Notes under the pieces: generated by a model
The model's database searches: none
Seen by the model: only the letters and a program-made list of their open reading frames with translations
Told to the model about the DNA's origin: nothing
Program-made: the position numbers and the translations under genes
Origin: Opitutia bacterium UBA957
GTDB lineage: Bacteria > Verrucomicrobiota > Verrucomicrobiia > Opitutales > UBA953
Direction of reading: 5' to 3'
Assembly (NCBI GenBank): GCA_002293065.1
Contig: DBCN01000121.1
Location: 6,958-51,154, forward strand
Length of the DNA: 44,197 nucleotides
Shown here: positions 7,630 to 15,893 of the stretch, piece after piece
Position numbering within the stretch: position 1 is the stretch's first letter
How the letters are laid out: each line of letters begins with the position of its first letter

Positions 7630-10100
7630 ACATGTCCTCCCTTCGTCTCCTCTTCGTCGCCCTGGCTGCCGGTGCGGCGGCTTTCGCCGCCCCGGCCGAC
7701 CTGACCCCTAAGCTCGCCCAGCTCGAGAAGCTCGAGATCTTCCCGCCCGCCGTGTCTTTGGAATCCAAGCGCGACTTCCACCGTCTCGTCGTCCTCGCGA
7801 CGTTCAAGGATGCGACGACCCGGGATGTCACGGCTTTCGCCAACCTGCGCGTCGCCGACCCGAAGGTCGCCGCCCTCGAGGATTATTCCGCCCACGCGGT
7901 GGCGGATGGCGGTACGACCGAAGTCATCGCGGAATTGGGCGGTCTGTCGGCCAAGATTCCCGTCAAGGTAAAGGATGGCCTCAAGGATCGGGCCGTTTCC
8001 TTCCGACTCGACGTCATGCCGGTCTTCCTCCGCGGCGGCTGCAATGCGGGTGGTTGCCACGGGGCGGCCCGCGGCAAGGACGGCTTCCGGCTTTCGCTCT
8101 TCGGCATGGATCCCGCCGGCGACTACACCCGCCTGACCCGCGAACTGATCGGTCGGCGCATCAATTTGGCCATCCCGGAAGAAAGCACGCTCATCGAGAA
8201 GTCCGTCGGCGCCGTGCCGCACACCGGCAACAAGGTGTTCGAGGCGGATTCGGCTTACAACCGGACTTTGCTCGAGTGGATCGCGCGCGGTGCGCCCGAT
8301 GACGCGCCCGATGTCGCGACGGTCACGGGCATCGAGGTCTTCCCCAAGCAGATCGTCCTCGAAGGGCCCCAAGCCACCCAACAGGTGACCGTTCGGGCGA
8401 CGTACTCGGACGGGACCGATCGGGACGTGACCAGTCTCGCGTTGTTCATGTCCAACAACGACCCCGTCGCCAAGGTCAGCAAGGAAGGAGTGGTGACCTC
8501 CGCCGAGCGCGGCGCCGCCTTCATGCTCGCCCGCTTCGATGTCTACAGCGTCACCGCCCAGGTCATCGTCATTCCCCAAGGCCTCGTCTACGAACGCCCC
8601 AAGGCGGAGGAATACAATTACGTCGATGCGGCCGTCAACGAGCGCCTGCATCGCCTCCGCATCGCCCCTTCGGGGCTCTGCTCTGATGAGGAATATGTTC
8701 GCCGCGTCTACATCGATGTGGTCGGGCTCTATCCCAAGCCCGCGGAAGTCCAGGCCTTCCTGGCGGATAAGCGCCCGGATAAGCGGGCCCAGCTGGTGGA
8801 CGTGCTGCTGCAACGGAAGGAGTTCACCGAGCTCTGGGTGATGAAGTGGTCCGAGCTGCTCCAGATCCGGTCCGGCATCAATGGCGGGAACAACCAGCCG
8901 CCGTTCTACAAAAACTCGCTGCTCTACTATAATTGGCTGGCCGACCGCATCGGCCGGAACCAACCCCTGAACGAGGTCGTCGTCGACCTGCTCTCGGCCA
9001 ACGGCGGGACGGTCTCCAATCCGCCGGTCAATTTCTACCAGACCGAACTCGACAAGCTGAAGCTGAGCGAAAACGTGGCGCAGGTCTTCATGGGCATGCG
9101 GATCCAGTGCGCCCAGTGCCATAACCATCCGTTCGACCGGTGGACGATGAGCGACTATTATGGCTTCAACGCCTTCTTCGCGCAGATCGGCCGCAAGAAC
9201 ACCGATGACCCGCAGGAGGTCATCATCTTCAACAACAAGAACGGGGAATCCCAGCACTTCCTCACCAAGGCGAACGTGAAGCCGAAGTTCCTCGGCGGCG
9301 AGGAGCCCGACCTCAAGCCCGGCGACGACCGCCGCAAGGCCTTGGCCGAGTGGATCGCCTCCCCGCGCAACCCGTGGTTCGCCCGCAACATCTCCAACAT
9401 CGTCTGGGCCCACTTCTTCGGCATCGGCGTGGTCGACCCCGTGGACGATGTGCGCGTCTCCAACCCGCCGTCCAATCCGGAGCTGTTGGATCAGTTGGCC
9501 CAGCGCCTCACGGACTACAAGTACGACGTCCGGCGGCTGGTGAAGGACGTGGTGAGCTCCGCCGCCTACCAGCGCTCGTCCAAGCCCAACGCCAGCAACG
9601 CCGGCGACAAGCTGAACTTCGCCCGCGCCCAGGTCCGCCGCGTCCGCGCCGAGGTCCTGCTCGACGCGATTTCGCAGATCACGGAAACGCCGAACAAGTT
9701 CCAGGGCCTGCCGATCGGCGCCCGGGCCGTGCAGATCGCCGACGGGGCGGTGAGCAATTATTTCCTGACGACCTTCGGGCGCGCGAAGCGCGAGTCGGTG
9801 GCCTCCACCGAGGTGAAGACCGACCCCAACCTGTCGCAGGCGCTGCACTTGATGAACGGCGACGCCATCAACGATCGCATCCGGCGTGGTCGGGTGGTCG
9901 AGCGGCTGATCGCGGACGGCAAGCCGAACGACGTCATCGTCACGGATCTCTTCATGCGCGTCTTCGGCCGGCATCCGCTGCCGGCGGAGAAGGCCGCCGT
10001 GCTGCAGGCCCTGGCGGCCGATCCCGCCAACCGCCAAGCGGTGCTCGAGGACGCCTTCTGGGCGCTGCTGAACTCCAAGGAATTCGTCTTCACCCACTGA
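7626..10100 (+). CDS. DUF1549/DUF1553 exported cytochrome-like protein with Ig-like domains
   Basis: An 824-residue protein with a signal peptide ending near AFAAP (about residue 22). Order of parts: a Big2-like beta domain (about 35-85), a cysteine motif CNAGGCH at 139-145, a second Ig/Big2-like domain (about 236-315), DUF1549 (about 330-525) containing a canonical heme c motif CAQCH at 495-499, then DUF1553 (about 555-824). This is the PSCyt2/PSD1 architecture of PVC bacteria, assumed to be redox-active outside the cytoplasm; no substrate is established. The CX4CH motif at 139 is not a standard heme site. The start overlaps the preceding stop, and the next gene begins 4 bp after this stop. 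The family is usually paired with DUF1501, as here. Confidence 0.93.
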   Translation: MNMSSLRLLFVALAAGAAAFAAPADLTPKLAQLEKLEIFPPAVSLESKRDFHRLVVLATFKDATTRDVTAFANLRVADPKVAALEDYSAHAVADGGTTEVIAELGGLSAKIPVKVKDGLKDRAVSFRLDVMPVFLRGGCNAGGCHGAARGKDGFRLSLFGMDPAGDYTRLTRELIGRRINLAIPEESTLIEKSVGAVPHTGNKVFEADSAYNRTLLEWIARGAPDDAPDVATVTGIEVFPKQIVLEGPQATQQVTVRATYSDGTDRDVTSLALFMSNNDPVAKVSKEGVVTSAERGAAFMLARFDVYSVTAQVIVIPQGLVYERPKAEEYNYVDAAVNERLHRLRIAPSGLCSDEEYVRRVYIDVVGLYPKPAEVQAFLADKRPDKRAQLVDVLLQRKEFTELWVMKWSELLQIRSGINGGNNQPPFYKNSLLYYNWLADRIGRNQPLNEVVVDLLSANGGTVSNPPVNFYQTELDKLKLSENVAQVFMGMRIQCAQCHNHPFDRWTMSDYYGFNAFFAQIGRKNTDDPQEVIIFNNKNGESQHFLTKANVKPKFLGGEEPDLKPGDDRRKALAEWIASPRNPWFARNISNIVWAHFFGIGVVDPVDDVRVSNPPSNPELLDQLAQRLTDYKYDVRRLVKDVVSSAAYQRSSKPNASNAGDKLNFARAQVRRVRAEVLLDAISQITETPNKFQGLPIGARAVQIADGAVSNYFLTTFGRAKRESVASTEVKTDPNLSQALHLMNGDAINDRIRRGRVVERLIADGKPNDVIVTDLFMRVFGRHPLPAEKAAVLQALAADPANRQAVLEDAFWALLNSKEFVFTH

Positions 10101-10104
10101 TCCC

Positions 10105-13100
10105 GTGGCCGCCTCCTCCTCGCGTTTGGGCGCGATCTCGCGCCGTTTCCTGCTCCTCGCCGCCACGGGGCTCTCCGGCCTCGGCGTCCGTGCGCAGGAG
10201 GCGCCGGTCAAACTGACCTACGACGACCATATCCGGCCGCTGCTGGAGAATAAGTGTTTTTCTTGCCACAATCCCGACAAGAAGAAGGCCGACCTCGACC
10301 TCACCAGCTACGCCGCCCTCGTCGCCGGTGGGAGCGGCGGGGCGGTGGTCGACCCGGGTAATCCCGGGGGCAGCCGGTTGTGGACCTGCAGCTCGCAGAA
10401 GGAAGAACCTTTCATGCCGCCCGAGGGTGCGCCGTTGCCCGCGAAGGACCTCGCTTTGCTTTCGAAGTGGATCGCCGATGGCGTGCTCCAGAGCAAGGGC
10501 AGCGTCGCGCGCACGGCCAGCAAACCCAAGGTCGACCTGTCGGTGGTGGCTGGGGCCGGCAAGCCGACGGGGCCGGTGGCCCGTCCCGAGCACGTCCTGC
10601 TGGATCCCGTGGTGGTCACCCCGCGCCTCACGGCGGTCACGGCCATGGCGGCCAGCCCATGGACCTCCCTCTTGGCGGTCGCCGGTCAGAAGCAGGTGCT
10701 GCTTTACGATACCGAGTCCCGTGAACTGGCGGGGATCCTCCCGTATCCCGAGGGTTATGCCCGGTCGCTGAAGTTCAGCGCCAATGGTTCCTTGCTCATC
10801 CTGGGTGGTGGTCGCGGCGGCAAGTTCGGCCACGCCGTCGTCTGGGACGTGAAGTCCGGCCGGCGCGTCACCGAGATCGGCAAGGAATTCGACCAGTTGA
10901 TGTCCGCGGATATCAGCCCCGACCATCAGCGCATCGCCCTCGCGACGAACGCCAAGAAGGTGAAGTGCTTCGATACGGCGTCCGGCGAACTGCTCTACAC
11001 GATTTCCAAGCACACCGAATGGGTGACCGGCGCGGACTTCAGTCCCGATGGCATCCTGCTCGCGACCTCCGACCGCAACGGCAACGTCATGGTGTGGGAG
11101 GCCGACAATGGCGGCGAGTTCTTCAACCTCGGGCAACACAAGTCCAGCGTGACCGACCTCGCGTGGCGGTCCGACTCCAACGTGCTCGCCAGCTGTTCGG
11201 ATGATGGGACCATCTCCACTTGGGAACTCAAGACGGGGAAGCGCGTCGCGAACTGGTCGGCGCACGGGGGTTCGGTCCAGTCCGTGGCCTTCACGCCCGA
11301 TGGCCGGCTGTTGAGCTGCGGCAACGACGGCACCACGGCCCTCTGGGCCATTGACGGCAAGCGTCTGCCCCATGCCCGCGGCGTCAAGCAGGGGGATGTG
11401 GTCTCCAAGGTCGTCGCGCTGGCGGACTCCAAGGTCTTCGTGACCGGCAACTGGCTCGGTGAGGTCCGTTTCTTCGATGTCGAGTCCGGTCAGGACCTGA
11501 CGCAGGTCTCCGCGAATCCGCCCAAGCTTGCCGACCGTATCATCGCCGCCGAAAAGCAGCTGGCGTCCCTGCGCGCGCGGGCCGCGACCGTTCCCGCGGA
11601 GGTGCAAGCCGCGCGGACCAAGCTCCAGGCGGCGGAGGCCGAGCATGCCGCGATCCTGACCGCTTCGGCCGAGGTCATGACCAAGCTCAATGCGGTGGAG
11701 GCCCGCTATCAGCCCGCCGCCAAGGAACTCGAGGCGCTGCGTAATCTTTCTTACAAGACCACGGATGAAAAGGCGAAGGCGGAGCTGAACGCGAAGATCA
11801 AGGTCGCCAACGAGGCCCTGAATCCGGCCCGGACGGAGCGGCGCCCTTTGCTCGAATTGGCGGCGAAGGTTTCGCTGGACTTGCCTTGGATTGCGCGCCG
11901 CCTCGCGGATTTTCAGGCCAAGGTGAAGAGCGATGAAGGCAGCCTGAACTATGCGGACAAGCAGTTGGCCAAGGCCAACGACGAAAAGGTCCGCGCCGTC
12001 GCCCAGAAACAGCGGGATGCCCAGATGGCCGCGCTCGAGTTTTCCCGGGGTCAGGTCGCCCAACTGCAGGCCCGCCAAACGCTCGTCCAAGGGCAGATGG
12101 CTGGTTTGACCAAGCTCAGGGCGGACGCCGCCGCGGCGGAGGCCTTCGCCCAGAACGCGTCGGCGCAAATCGCCGGGTGGGAGGAGCAGGTGGCCTTCCT
12201 GCGGGCGGCGGAATTCAACGTCGGGGTGCTGGCCGAGAAGGAGCGCCTGGCCAAACTCGAGGCCGACATCGCGGATGCCATCGCCGCGAAGGCGGAGAAT
12301 GAGACGGCGCAGAAGGCGGCGGTGGCGCGCTTGACTGCCACGACCCAACAGGTGGCCGACTTGGCCGCGAAACTGCCCCCGCTCGAAGCGGCTTGGGGCG
12401 AACTCCAGGCGGTGTTGCCAGCCCTCGAGGCTCCCCTGGGCGCGTTGCGTCAGGCTGAAGCCGAAGCCGCTGGTAAGGTTGAGGCACAGACGAAACTTCT
12501 AGGAGAACGGCAGGCCTTGCTGGGTGAGGCGATCCGCCAGCGCGACACGGAGGTCGCCGCCGCCAAGGCCGCCATCGAAGAGTATGCCCGCAACATGCGC
12601 CCGGTCCGCCTGCGCGTCACTGAACTGACCACGCGCGTGGATGGCTTGAAGCAGGACGCCGCCGCGGCGGCGACGGAGTTGACCCAGGCCAAGACGGCGG
12701 TCGCCGCCGTGCAAACCCAAGTCGCGGCCGCGAACCGTCAGTTGGCGGCCAGCCTGGTTTTGGTCGAGGCGATGCAGAAGCGTCTGCAGGTCGCCACGGC
12801 TCAGGTGGTGACGGCCTCGGAGGCGGATGCCTCCGCGCACGGGGTGGCCGGCGTCCTCTCGCTCCGCTATTTCACTTCCCGTCAGGCAACGGGTGAACGT
12901 TTGGCGGCAGCCTTGAAGGAGCTCGCCGATGCCAAGCAGGGCCTGGCCCAAGCGCAGGCTGCCCGTTTTGCGGCCGTCGGCGCGGTCACGCAGGCTGGCT
13001 CCTTGGTGGCGGGCGATGTCGCCAAGGCCGAGGCCGCCCGCGCGGCTCTCGCCGCCACGGAAAAACAGTTGGGGCCGGTTCAAGTCGAGTTGGCCGAGCA

Positions 13101-13545
13101 GGTGAAGGTCCGCCTCGCGCAGCAAAAGGAATATGCCGTGAAACAGGCCGCCCCGGCGGCCGTCGAGAAAGCCTACGCGGCCAAGCTCGCGCCGTATCAG
13201 ACGGCCGTCGACCAGGCCCAAGCCGCGCTCGCCCCCTTGCAGCAAGCGGCCGTCACCGCCAAGGCGCGTTTGGCGGAAGCGGCGCGACCGGCGGAAGCGA
13301 AGATGCAGGCGATCGCGGTCGCCGCCAAGGCCCTGGATGAAGCCAAAGCCAAGTGGCTCGGCGCCCAGAAGGCCCTGGCTGCCGCGACCAAGGAAGTGCC
13401 GGAGCGCGAGAAGAACCTCGCCGAATTGACCCGCATGATCGCCGAGCTCTCTCCGCAGGTCGAACCGCAGCGGAGCAAGGTCAAGGCCGCGGAATCGGCC
13501 TACTTGGCCAAGCTCCCGAAGCGTAACGTGGCCCAGGCGAAGTAG
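10105..13545 (+). CDS. Planctomycete-type cytochrome c fused to WD40 repeats and a long coiled coil
   Basis: A 1146-residue protein starting at GTG 10105, 4 bp after the previous stop. A twin-arginine-like signal (SRRFLLLAATG near 14-24) is followed by a PSCyt1-type domain with heme motif CFSCH at 51-55 and the typical PPEGAPLP segment. A beta-propeller of WD40 repeats covers about 170-465, with recurring FSPDG...VWE and SDDGTISTWEL blades. From about 472 to the end the chain is an extraordinarily Ala/Glu/Lys/Gln-rich coiled coil of roughly 650 residues. The cytochrome-WD40 combination is known in PVC bacteria; the coiled coil makes it unusually long. It probably forms a large periplasmic scaffold carrying heme beside the DUF1549/DUF1553 partner. 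Confidence 0.92.
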   Translation: MAASSSRLGAISRRFLLLAATGLSGLGVRAQEAPVKLTYDDHIRPLLENKCFSCHNPDKKKADLDLTSYAALVAGGSGGAVVDPGNPGGSRLWTCSSQKEEPFMPPEGAPLPAKDLALLSKWIADGVLQSKGSVARTASKPKVDLSVVAGAGKPTGPVARPEHVLLDPVVVTPRLTAVTAMAASPWTSLLAVAGQKQVLLYDTESRELAGILPYPEGYARSLKFSANGSLLILGGGRGGKFGHAVVWDVKSGRRVTEIGKEFDQLMSADISPDHQRIALATNAKKVKCFDTASGELLYTISKHTEWVTGADFSPDGILLATSDRNGNVMVWEADNGGEFFNLGQHKSSVTDLAWRSDSNVLASCSDDGTISTWELKTGKRVANWSAHGGSVQSVAFTPDGRLLSCGNDGTTALWAIDGKRLPHARGVKQGDVVSKVVALADSKVFVTGNWLGEVRFFDVESGQDLTQVSANPPKLADRIIAAEKQLASLRARAATVPAEVQAARTKLQAAEAEHAAILTASAEVMTKLNAVEARYQPAAKELEALRNLSYKTTDEKAKAELNAKIKVANEALNPARTERRPLLELAAKVSLDLPWIARRLADFQAKVKSDEGSLNYADKQLAKANDEKVRAVAQKQRDAQMAALEFSRGQVAQLQARQTLVQGQMAGLTKLRADAAAAEAFAQNASAQIAGWEEQVAFLRAAEFNVGVLAEKERLAKLEADIADAIAAKAENETAQKAAVARLTATTQQVADLAAKLPPLEAAWGELQAVLPALEAPLGALRQAEAEAAGKVEAQTKLLGERQALLGEAIRQRDTEVAAAKAAIEEYARNMRPVRLRVTELTTRVDGLKQDAAAAATELTQAKTAVAAVQTQVAAANRQLAASLVLVEAMQKRLQVATAQVVTASEADASAHGVAGVLSLRYFTSRQATGERLAAALKELADAKQGLAQAQAARFAAVGAVTQAGSLVAGDVAKAEAARAALAATEKQLGPVQVELAEQVKVRLAQQKEYAVKQAAPAAVEKAYAAKLAPYQTAVDQAQAALAPLQQAAVTAKARLAEAARPAEAKMQAIAVAAKALDEAKAKWLGAQKALAAATKEVPEREKNLAELTRMIAELSPQVEPQRSKVKAAESAYLAKLPKRNVAQAK

Positions 13546-13571
13546 GCCTGTCCGGGGATTGCTTCAGGGCA

Positions 13572-13600
13572 GGGAGGTGCTACAAAAAGCCACCCCTCCC
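13572..13600 (+). other. Hairpin immediately before a sulfatase start codon
   Basis: GGGAGGTG (13572-13579) can pair with CACC..TCCC (13591-13600) as two 4-bp helices separated by a 2-nt bulge, with an A-rich loop. The 3' arm ends exactly before the ATG at 13601. The purine-rich 5' arm resembles a Shine-Dalgarno sequence but lies too far from the start when unfolded. It may affect translation or may be chance in GC-rich DNA. Confidence 0.25.
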
Positions 13601-14980
13601 ATGAAGTCCCTCCGTCTCCTTGCCGCCTGCTTCGGTGCGGTCTTCGCCCTGGCGGCCACCGCCGCGCCGGTGCGTCCCAATATCTTGCTCATCGTCGCGG
13701 ACGACATGGGCTGGGCCGACGTCAGTTGGCATGGCGGGAAGTTCGCGACGCCCCGCATGGCGGAGATCCTGAAGACCTCGGTCGAGTTGGACCGTCATTA
13801 TGTACAGCCGGTGTGTACGCCGACCCGCACCGCGTTGCTATCCGGTCGCTGGACCAGCCGCTTCGGTCCGCATGTGCTCGGCCCCACCAATATGCGCGCT
13901 TTCCCGGCGGGCACCTTCACGCTGGCGTCCGCGTTGAAGTCCGTCGGCTACCGAACGGCCATCTCGGGCAAGTGGCACCTCGGGGGCAAATTCGCCTGGG
14001 GGCCACGTCAGTACGGCTTCGATGAGTCCTATGGCTTCCTCACGGGTGCCATCGATCCTTGGACCCATAAATATCGGTCGGGTCCCTTGGAGGACACCTG
14101 GAACCGCAACGACGTACTGCTGAAGGAGGAAGGTAACGCCACCGAACTGCTCGCCGCCGACGCCAAGCGCGTCATCCTCGAGAAGAAAGGGCCTTGGTTT
14201 GCCTATGTTCCTTTCGGCGCGGTGCATACCCCGATCGACGCCCCGAAGGAGTATTTCAAGGCCTACGAGGGCGTGAAGTTCCATGCCGACCCCGCCAAGG
14301 ATGACTCCATCCGCCGTTACGCCGCCTTTGTGACGCAACTGGATGCCAAGGTGGGCGAGTTCTACGACGCCCTCAAGGCCACCGGGCAGCTCGAGAACAC
14401 GGTGATCATCTTCACCTCGGACAACGGTGGCATCGAAAGCAGCGGCAATCCCTATGTCGGCAAGACCAAGGGGAGTCCGGCCGTGACCACGAACGCTCCC
14501 CTGCGCGGCTGGAAGAACACGCCGTATGAGGGTGGGATGCGGGTCAATGCGTTCGTCAGCTGGACGGGGCATTTGCCCGCCGGCAAGAACAGCCACCCCA
14601 TGCACGCGGCGGACTGGCTGCCGACCTTGGCCCGTCTGGCGGGTGTCACCGTGCCGGCGGACGTGAAACTCGATGGGCTCGATCGCTGGCCCGTCCTGAC
14701 CGGTGCGGAAACTTCGCCTGCTCCGCGGACCATCTACATCCCGCATTATCAGCGCTCCGCGGTTTTCCATGGCGATTGGAAGCTCATCGTCCCCCATGCC
14801 AACCCCCAAGGTAAGGCCGAGCTCTTCAACCTCGCGAAAGACCCTTACGAGCAGGACGAGTGTTCCGCCCGCTTCCCGGAAAAGCTGAAGGAGATGCGCG
14901 AGCGTTTCGTCGAGCTCCGGAAGGGCGATTTGCTCGAGGCGCCCGCCGATGCCAAGATCAACGAGAAACCTTCCAAATGA
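13601..14980 (+). CDS. Secreted formylglycine sulfatase (arylsulfatase family)
   Basis: A 459-residue sulfatase. The ATG at 13601 was preferred over an upstream start at 13559 because it opens directly with a signal peptide (MKSLRLLAACFGAVFALAAT). The metal-binding N-terminal motif is PNILLIVADDMGWADV (residues 26-41). The active-site motif CTPTR is at 72-76, whose Cys would be converted to formylglycine; SGKWHLG and the C-terminal segment with FTSDNGG are also typical. It hydrolyses sulfate esters in the periplasm or outside the cell; the substrate cannot be read from the sequence, but a sulfated glycan is likely given the neighbours. The stop overlaps the next start (ATGA at 14977-14980). 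Confidence 0.95.
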   Translation: MKSLRLLAACFGAVFALAATAAPVRPNILLIVADDMGWADVSWHGGKFATPRMAEILKTSVELDRHYVQPVCTPTRTALLSGRWTSRFGPHVLGPTNMRAFPAGTFTLASALKSVGYRTAISGKWHLGGKFAWGPRQYGFDESYGFLTGAIDPWTHKYRSGPLEDTWNRNDVLLKEEGNATELLAADAKRVILEKKGPWFAYVPFGAVHTPIDAPKEYFKAYEGVKFHADPAKDDSIRRYAAFVTQLDAKVGEFYDALKATGQLENTVIIFTSDNGGIESSGNPYVGKTKGSPAVTTNAPLRGWKNTPYEGGMRVNAFVSWTGHLPAGKNSHPMHAADWLPTLARLAGVTVPADVKLDGLDRWPVLTGAETSPAPRTIYIPHYQRSAVFHGDWKLIVPHANPQGKAELFNLAKDPYEQDECSARFPEKLKEMRERFVELRKGDLLEAPADAKINEKPSK

Positions 14981-15888
14981 AATTCCTCCCCTTCCTCTGT
15001 TTGCTGGCGATCACCAGCCAGGCGGCCGATCCCATCGGCGAAGTCTCGGCCCCGCCGGCTGAACTGAAGCTCCCGCCGTTCTACAAAAAGTATATCAGCG
15101 CGCAGGGTTTGCCGATCGTGGCCTCCGGCGCCGTCAACGACTACGCCCTCAAGGAGACCGCTTACCTGGCCAACTTGATGTTGGCCAAACGCCCGGATGT
15201 CCGGACGGCGATGATCGCGAATGGCTCCCGCGTCATCATCATGGGGCGCGGGGAGTTCACCACCGACATCCCCGAGTACTCGGGTTTCAAGCCGAAGGAT
15301 TACTGGGACGCCCGCGCCCGTGGCTTCGGTGGTTCCGAGACCGACCCGGTCTGTTCCTGCGCCGAGGAGAACATGCTGGCGTTTCCGGGGGACCCTTATG
15401 CGTCCGAGAACATCTTCATCCACGAGCTCGCCCATAATATCCACCTGCGTGGCATGCTCAAGGTCGACCCGACCTTCGACCGTCGCCTCAAGGCCACCTA
15501 TCAGGCCGCCATGGCGAAGGGTTTGTGGAAGGGCAAATATGCCGCGACCAATCACCACGAGTACTTCGCCGAAGGCGTCCAGTCGTGGTTCGACAACAAC
15601 CGCGTCAACGACCATGACCACAACCACGTCCATCTGCGCACGCAGTTGATCGAGTATGACCCCGGCTTGGCGGCGATGTGTCGCGAGGTCTTCGGCGACA
15701 CCGAACTGAAGTACACCAAGCCGACCACCCGGCTGACCGGCCACATGGCCGGCTATGACCCATCGACGGCCCCGAAGTTCGTCTGGCCCGAACGGCTGAC
15801 GACCGCGAAGGCCGAGATCCGCAAGAAGGTCGACGAACGCGTCAAGGCGGCGGAGAAGGGCCCGATCACGGAGCCTTACACGAAGTGA
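14977..15888 (+). CDS. Secreted zinc metallopeptidase-like protein (HExxH)
   Basis: A 303-residue exported protein beginning at the ATG overlapping the sulfatase stop; the signal peptide is MKFLPFLCLLAITSQA. The zincin signature HELAHN lies in IFIHELAHNIHL (near residues 147-158), and HHEYFAEGVQSWFD further on supplies the likely third metal ligand (Glu). This spacing recalls gluzincin or anthrax-lethal-factor-like folds. A His/Asp-rich stretch, VNDHDHNHVH, follows. The substrate is unknown: a peptidase is the default reading, but such domains in PVC bacteria may act on glycoproteins or be non-proteolytic. Tight coupling to the sulfatase suggests joint use on a sulfated protein-linked polymer. 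Confidence 0.75.
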   Translation: MKFLPFLCLLAITSQAADPIGEVSAPPAELKLPPFYKKYISAQGLPIVASGAVNDYALKETAYLANLMLAKRPDVRTAMIANGSRVIIMGRGEFTTDIPEYSGFKPKDYWDARARGFGGSETDPVCSCAEENMLAFPGDPYASENIFIHELAHNIHLRGMLKVDPTFDRRLKATYQAAMAKGLWKGKYAATNHHEYFAEGVQSWFDNNRVNDHDHNHVHLRTQLIEYDPGLAAMCREVFGDTELKYTKPTTRLTGHMAGYDPSTAPKFVWPERLTTAKAEIRKKVDERVKAAEKGPITEPYTK

Positions 15889-15893
15889 CCGGG

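Noticed and set aside
7041..10211. A 1056-codon open frame on the minus strand
   Set aside because: It is antisense to the PPC and DUF1549/DUF1553 genes. It reflects high third-position GC; its protein has no domain logic and Arg/Gly/Asp-rich composition.
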